A stretch of DNA of 64,000 bases. Source: Magnetococcales bacterium. Its GTDB lineage: Bacteria; Pseudomonadota; Magnetococcia; Magnetococcales; Magnetaquicoccaceae. The DNA lies in the NCBI GenBank assembly GCA_015234115.1, contig JADFWP010000001.1, positions 124,001 through 188,000 of the forward strand, given 5' to 3'. Positions 60,456 through 64,000 of the stretch are shown here, piece after piece. The notes under the pieces are model-generated. The model was not told the DNA's origin, did no database searches, and saw only the letters and a list, made by a program, of their open reading frames with translations. Every line of letters begins with the position of its first letter. Position 1 is the first letter of the stretch. The translations under genes and the position numbers were made by a program.

Positions 60456-61007
60456 TCAAAGATTTTTATTTTTGACGGTGGCCATTGTTTTCTTGAGTGG
60501 TTCCCCAATTTCAAGAGAAAACTCTTTGATTTGTTCATCGTTTTTTAAAATGATTTTGGTTGGAAAAACTCCTTCCAATGTCCACCCATCAACTTTATCC
60601 TTTTCAGATATCCACTCAGGAGAACCACCTTGATTACGACGTATGAGCGCTTTTCGACTATTTTCAAAAAGGACTATTCCGATCACCTGCAATGAAGGAG
60701 ATTCAATAGCCACAATTGGTATTGGTTTTGAGGATGAATCAATATAAATTGATTCACTTTTTTTGGCAACACGCCTTCTGCTCTTAGAGAAAAGTGGTCT
60801 TTCCAATGTTTCTCGCAGGGCATCCAAAGAAACAACTTTAGCAAATTTCACAGGCGGCATAGCATCAACCATTTCTTCATTTTTGTCGGCTGATTTAGAA
60901 ACTGGCAATTCCTTAACAAAATAAAAATTCAAACTCAAGCCAATTTCCAAAAAAAGACAAATCAGTAACAAACGAATTAATAACCAAGTGTGAGAGTATG
61001 CAATCAT
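60456..61007 (-). CDS. GspC/XpsN-like T2SS inner-membrane protein
   Basis: Single N-terminal TM; HR-like region SPSLQVIGIVLFENSRKALIRRNQGGSPEWISEKDKVDGWTLEGVFPTKIILKN. Confidence 0.75.
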   Translation of the reverse strand: MIAYSHTWLLIRLLLICLFLEIGLSLNFYFVKELPVSKSADKNEEMVDAMPPVKFAKVVSLDALRETLERPLFSKSRRRVAKKSESIYIDSSSKPIPIVAIESPSLQVIGIVLFENSRKALIRRNQGGSPEWISEKDKVDGWTLEGVFPTKIILKNDEQIKEFSLEIGEPLKKTMATVKNKNL

Positions 61008-61576
61008 AATGATGAAGACCTTATAAATGTATAGATATCAATAGCAACATTTAATTTTGAGATGGTCTCACCATCTTTCTCATTGTATTCATCTTGATGT
61101 TGAATGTCAATCATATCGACGACAATAAGTTTCGGATACCTCTCCAACCCATCAATAATATTACGTATAGATGTCAGGTCAGTGGTCATCTGTATCTTTG
61201 CACCAAGACGTTGAAAGCCATTTTCATCTTCAAGATGGATAATTTGCAGACTTTTTTGCGTGCTTTTGTTGGAAACGATCAAAATATTAATAATTTCCTG
61301 CAGCTTTGATGCAACAATTGACGCTCTATCTTCATCGAAAATCTTTGAGTTGTGATTATTAAATTCAAGCAATTTTGAATAAAGATTTTCCAATTTCCCT
61401 GCTTGAGATAGAACTTGTTCATAATTATTAAATAATATTAATTTATTGTTGATTTGATTTTGCTGATCTTTGAATTTATTCCAATACGGAACAACCAAAG
61501 CCGACCAAAAAAGTTTCACAATTATCAATAAAATAATTAATGCAAAAAGTTTGTTCGCAATTTTAGCAGTTTTCAT
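61004..61576 (-). CDS. gspM: T2SS protein GspM-like
   Basis: N-terminal TM followed by coiled-coil and a ferredoxin-like GspM C-terminus; overlaps its neighbours by 4 bp. Confidence 0.75.
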   Translation of the reverse strand: MKTAKIANKLFALIILLIIVKLFWSALVVPYWNKFKDQQNQINNKLILFNNYEQVLSQAGKLENLYSKLLEFNNHNSKIFDEDRASIVASKLQEIINILIVSNKSTQKSLQIIHLEDENGFQRLGAKIQMTTDLTSIRNIIDGLERYPKLIVVDMIDIQHQDEYNEKDGETISKLNVAIDIYTFIRSSSL

Positions 61577-62670
61577 CTTTCAGTCTCTCCACTTTTTTCA
61601 AGTCGAAAAGAAAACTTAAACCTCTCTCGATCCAATTTTGGATCCCTAATAAAGGATGAATCTGGCACCACATCTTTAAAAAAATTTGATGTTTCAATTA
61701 TCTCTATTAAGTGTGATGCCGATCTTGCATAACCTGAAATTTTTACGGAAGTTCCCGAAACCCCCAATCGAACCAACCAAGCATCATCCGGAATAATCTT
61801 TGTGAGTTCATCCAAGATTTCCGCAAACACTGGAATGTTTTTCTTGTATTCTGAGAAAAAAAGGCTTTCAGATGTTATTTGATTTATTTTATTTTGGACA
61901 ATAAGAGAATTTTCCGCTTTTATTTTAATTTGACCAACTTGACGATTCAACTTCTGTAAGGTTTGATATTGATAAAATATAGGAAACACAATCACTCCAA
62001 AAAAAAGACTAAAAGCAATTACACTCTGAATCCGATTGATTGACCAAAACCTTGATGGACGAATTTTTTGTACTTGTTTTAAAAAATTAAATTTTGTCTG
62101 CTTAGATGCATCATCCCCAACCAAATCGACTTGATCGGGGTCTACCCCCCAGCTTTGGCCTAATTCGACCAACTCTAAAATATTCTTTTTTGGTACCATT
62201 GCCATTTGAATATCTATGGTCCCTTTCTCGGAGTTTTTGCCACAAATACGATAATCAAACCACAGATCTTCTGGCAGAAAAGGGGTTAATTTTTCCAGCT
62301 CAAAGAATAATGCTTCTTCTAGATTGTTTTCAATGATTTTTGGCAGGTCTTGCAAAATTCTGGTCATGCTTTTTGATTCTTGAATACGCAATATAATTTT
62401 ATTAGTTTTCTGCTGTTTAACCACTTTCTTAACAGCATCGTTATTGTTATAATCATTGCAAGATGTTTTAATTGTTGCCAGATTTTTAAAATCTTCGCCA
62501 CGGAACCGACCAATTTTTATTTCATCATCCAGTATATCAATAACTAAACAATTAGATCCAACCTTCAACATGTGATAAATTTTTTCAGGAATCAAAGAAA
62601 ATAACTCTCCTGTCCACCAGGCAATAAAACGGCTAATATCATTTTGTAAGTATATTTTTAGAATTTCCAT
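61573..62670 (-). CDS. gspL: T2SS protein GspL-like (PilN-type C-terminus)
   Basis: Cytoplasmic actin-like region, RPSRFWSINRIQSVIAFSLFFGVIVFPIFYQYQTLQKLNRQV TM, FAEILDELTKIIPDDAWLVRLGVSGTSVKISGYA. Confidence 0.85.
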   Translation of the reverse strand: MEILKIYLQNDISRFIAWWTGELFSLIPEKIYHMLKVGSNCLVIDILDDEIKIGRFRGEDFKNLATIKTSCNDYNNNDAVKKVVKQQKTNKIILRIQESKSMTRILQDLPKIIENNLEEALFFELEKLTPFLPEDLWFDYRICGKNSEKGTIDIQMAMVPKKNILELVELGQSWGVDPDQVDLVGDDASKQTKFNFLKQVQKIRPSRFWSINRIQSVIAFSLFFGVIVFPIFYQYQTLQKLNRQVGQIKIKAENSLIVQNKINQITSESLFFSEYKKNIPVFAEILDELTKIIPDDAWLVRLGVSGTSVKISGYARSASHLIEIIETSNFFKDVVPDSSFIRDPKLDRERFKFSFRLEKSGETER

Positions 62671-62673
62671 TGT

Positions 62674-63390
62674 TTACTGTTTTGTCATTATTCTGTCAGC
62701 ACAAGTACTGAACTTGTTGTCGAATTTACACGCCGAATCCATTCGAATACGGTGTGCTACCGTCAATACCGGCCACAATCGTTCGTCTTTATCAGGAAAA
62801 ACAACAGTTACTGATATCAGAAAAGGCAGTTTTGTTCTGTTTACCCACTCTTCCAACCAAACAGGTTCAGTCTCAACGTCTTTTGAACCAAAATATCGAA
62901 ACTCAATATCTACAATATTTTCCAATAAAACAAATTTTTCTGGTTTCACCTCTTCATCTTTTTCAGTGGGAAGCACTGGTTTCCACATCAATTCCAAATC
63001 TTTACGACCTCTTTTTGCCTCTTTCACTCGAATAGAGAGATCATAAAAAGGGGCTTTCCCTAAATAGATCTGCATGGGTGCTACAAACGAAACCAAATGA
63101 GACTCTCCATGGAAAGCAACACCACCTTCTTCTTTCTCATCTACCCTCCATTGCGGATATGCCTTTTCAAGCCGACCTCGCAAAAAATCTTGAATGGAAG
63201 ATATTTGCTCCATCTGATCTAGCCTTTCTTCACCAGTTACCCAAGCACCTAGGCTAAATCGCAAGTCAACATACATAAAGGAGGCCATCAGTCCTGTAAT
63301 CGTAATAGCTACCAGCAATTCAAGAAGAGAAAATCCCCATGAAGGTTCTCTCTTCCCTATATTTCCATCACCCAAGAAAGAAAAACTCAC
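62674..63390 (-). CDS. gspJ: T2SS pseudopilin GspJ-like
   Basis: Prepilin motif EPSWGFSLLELLVAITITGLMASFMYVDLRFSLGAW. Confidence 0.85.
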   Translation of the reverse strand: MSFSFLGDGNIGKREPSWGFSLLELLVAITITGLMASFMYVDLRFSLGAWVTGEERLDQMEQISSIQDFLRGRLEKAYPQWRVDEKEEGGVAFHGESHLVSFVAPMQIYLGKAPFYDLSIRVKEAKRGRKDLELMWKPVLPTEKDEEVKPEKFVLLENIVDIEFRYFGSKDVETEPVWLEEWVNRTKLPFLISVTVVFPDKDERLWPVLTVAHRIRMDSACKFDNKFSTCADRIMTKQ

Positions 63391-63788
63391 CCCGGCTTCC
63401 CAAATCGAACGGTTGTCAGCGAAACGGATTGTTCTTTTTGTCCCGGATCAATCCACTGAACCGTTACATCAACCTGAAACAAGACAAAAGACTGCTGTTC
63501 TGAGAACGATTCTTCACTCTCACGAGGTGCGATCCGAAGGCGCCATTGAAACTGTTTAATATCCCCGGAATACCCACCTTCAACCAAAGGAACTTCAAAG
63601 CCAACCACCGCCAATCTGGATTCTGCTATATGAACGGCCTCTCTATAATTCACAGTAGTTTCAACATTTTGTAGATTGGTGGAAAAACCCTGAAATAGCA
63701 CAATCATGGAAATAGTCATAATCGAAAAAGAGATTAAGATCTCAACTAACGTAAAGCCACGATCATTTTTTCGCAGTTGTGTCCACAT
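63387..63788 (-). CDS. gspI: T2SS pseudopilin GspI-like
   Basis: Prepilin motif NDRGFTLVEILISFSIMTISMIVLFQGFS. Confidence 0.85.
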   Translation of the reverse strand: MWTQLRKNDRGFTLVEILISFSIMTISMIVLFQGFSTNLQNVETTVNYREAVHIAESRLAVVGFEVPLVEGGYSGDIKQFQWRLRIAPRESEESFSEQQSFVLFQVDVTVQWIDPGQKEQSVSLTTVRFGKPG

Positions 63789-64000
63789 TTACTCTGACCC
63801 TACCTGTTAGCCAATCCACGGTTACAAAGTTAGACCAATTATCTAATTTGAAAATAATTTGGCCACCAGAAGATCCCCCTTCTGAAAAAAAACGGATTCT
63901 GGCGCTTACCTTATCTATTTGTTCGGATTCTGGCGTTGTTAATTGTACCGAAATTTCATCAAAAAACGGTTCAGACTTTTCCATATCTCCCATTCGGAAC
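63763..64000 (-). CDS. gspH: T2SS pseudopilin GspH C-terminal portion (5' end outside window)
   Basis: RIRFFSEGGSSGGQIIFKLDNWSNFVTVDWLTGRVRV; frame continues to the window edge. Confidence 0.75.
   Translation of the reverse strand, partial: FRMGDMEKSEPFFDEISVQLTTPESEQIDKVSARIRFFSEGGSSGGQIIFKLDNWSNFVTVDWLTGRVRVNVDTTAKK

Overview
High-GC Gram-negative chromosomal segment (proteobacterial; a magnetotactic/Magnetococcales-type relative is only a guess), about 0-56 kb, followed by a visibly AT-rich block (~56-64 kb) carrying a type II secretion (gsp/xps) cluster. Recognisable genes in order: secA (5' truncated by window), a kdpE-like receiver remnant, a B12-binding radical SAM + YkgJ-type fusion, a 2294-aa secreted protein (7 FG-GAP repeats + caspase-like clan CD peptidase-like domain + RTX repeats), pbpC, an alpha-2-macroglobulin, a FadL/OMPP1 porin, a metallophosphoesterase, pdxA-surA-lptD, folC-accD-trpF, a VPEP-repeat protein, a PAS hybrid kinase plus REC-Hpt partner, a DUF1015 protein, a Fic protein, guaA-guaB-rlmE-greA-carB-carA, a double-PDZ protein, map, an EF-hand protein divergent from an OmpR-type two-component system, a DODA-type dioxygenase, a pirin, and gspK/D/N/M/L/J/I/H with two decayed IS remnants. 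The most unusual signals are: (1) a 71-73 bp dispersed palindromic repeat in three copies, two just after stop codons and one inserted in frame near the N-terminus of folC (Rickettsia-palindromic-element-like behaviour); (2) the giant FG-GAP/clan-CD-peptidase/RTX protein; (3) a gsp operon with gspK missing from its usual J-L slot and found after gspD behind an IS66 remnant. All calls were made by reading the sequence; no database search was run.
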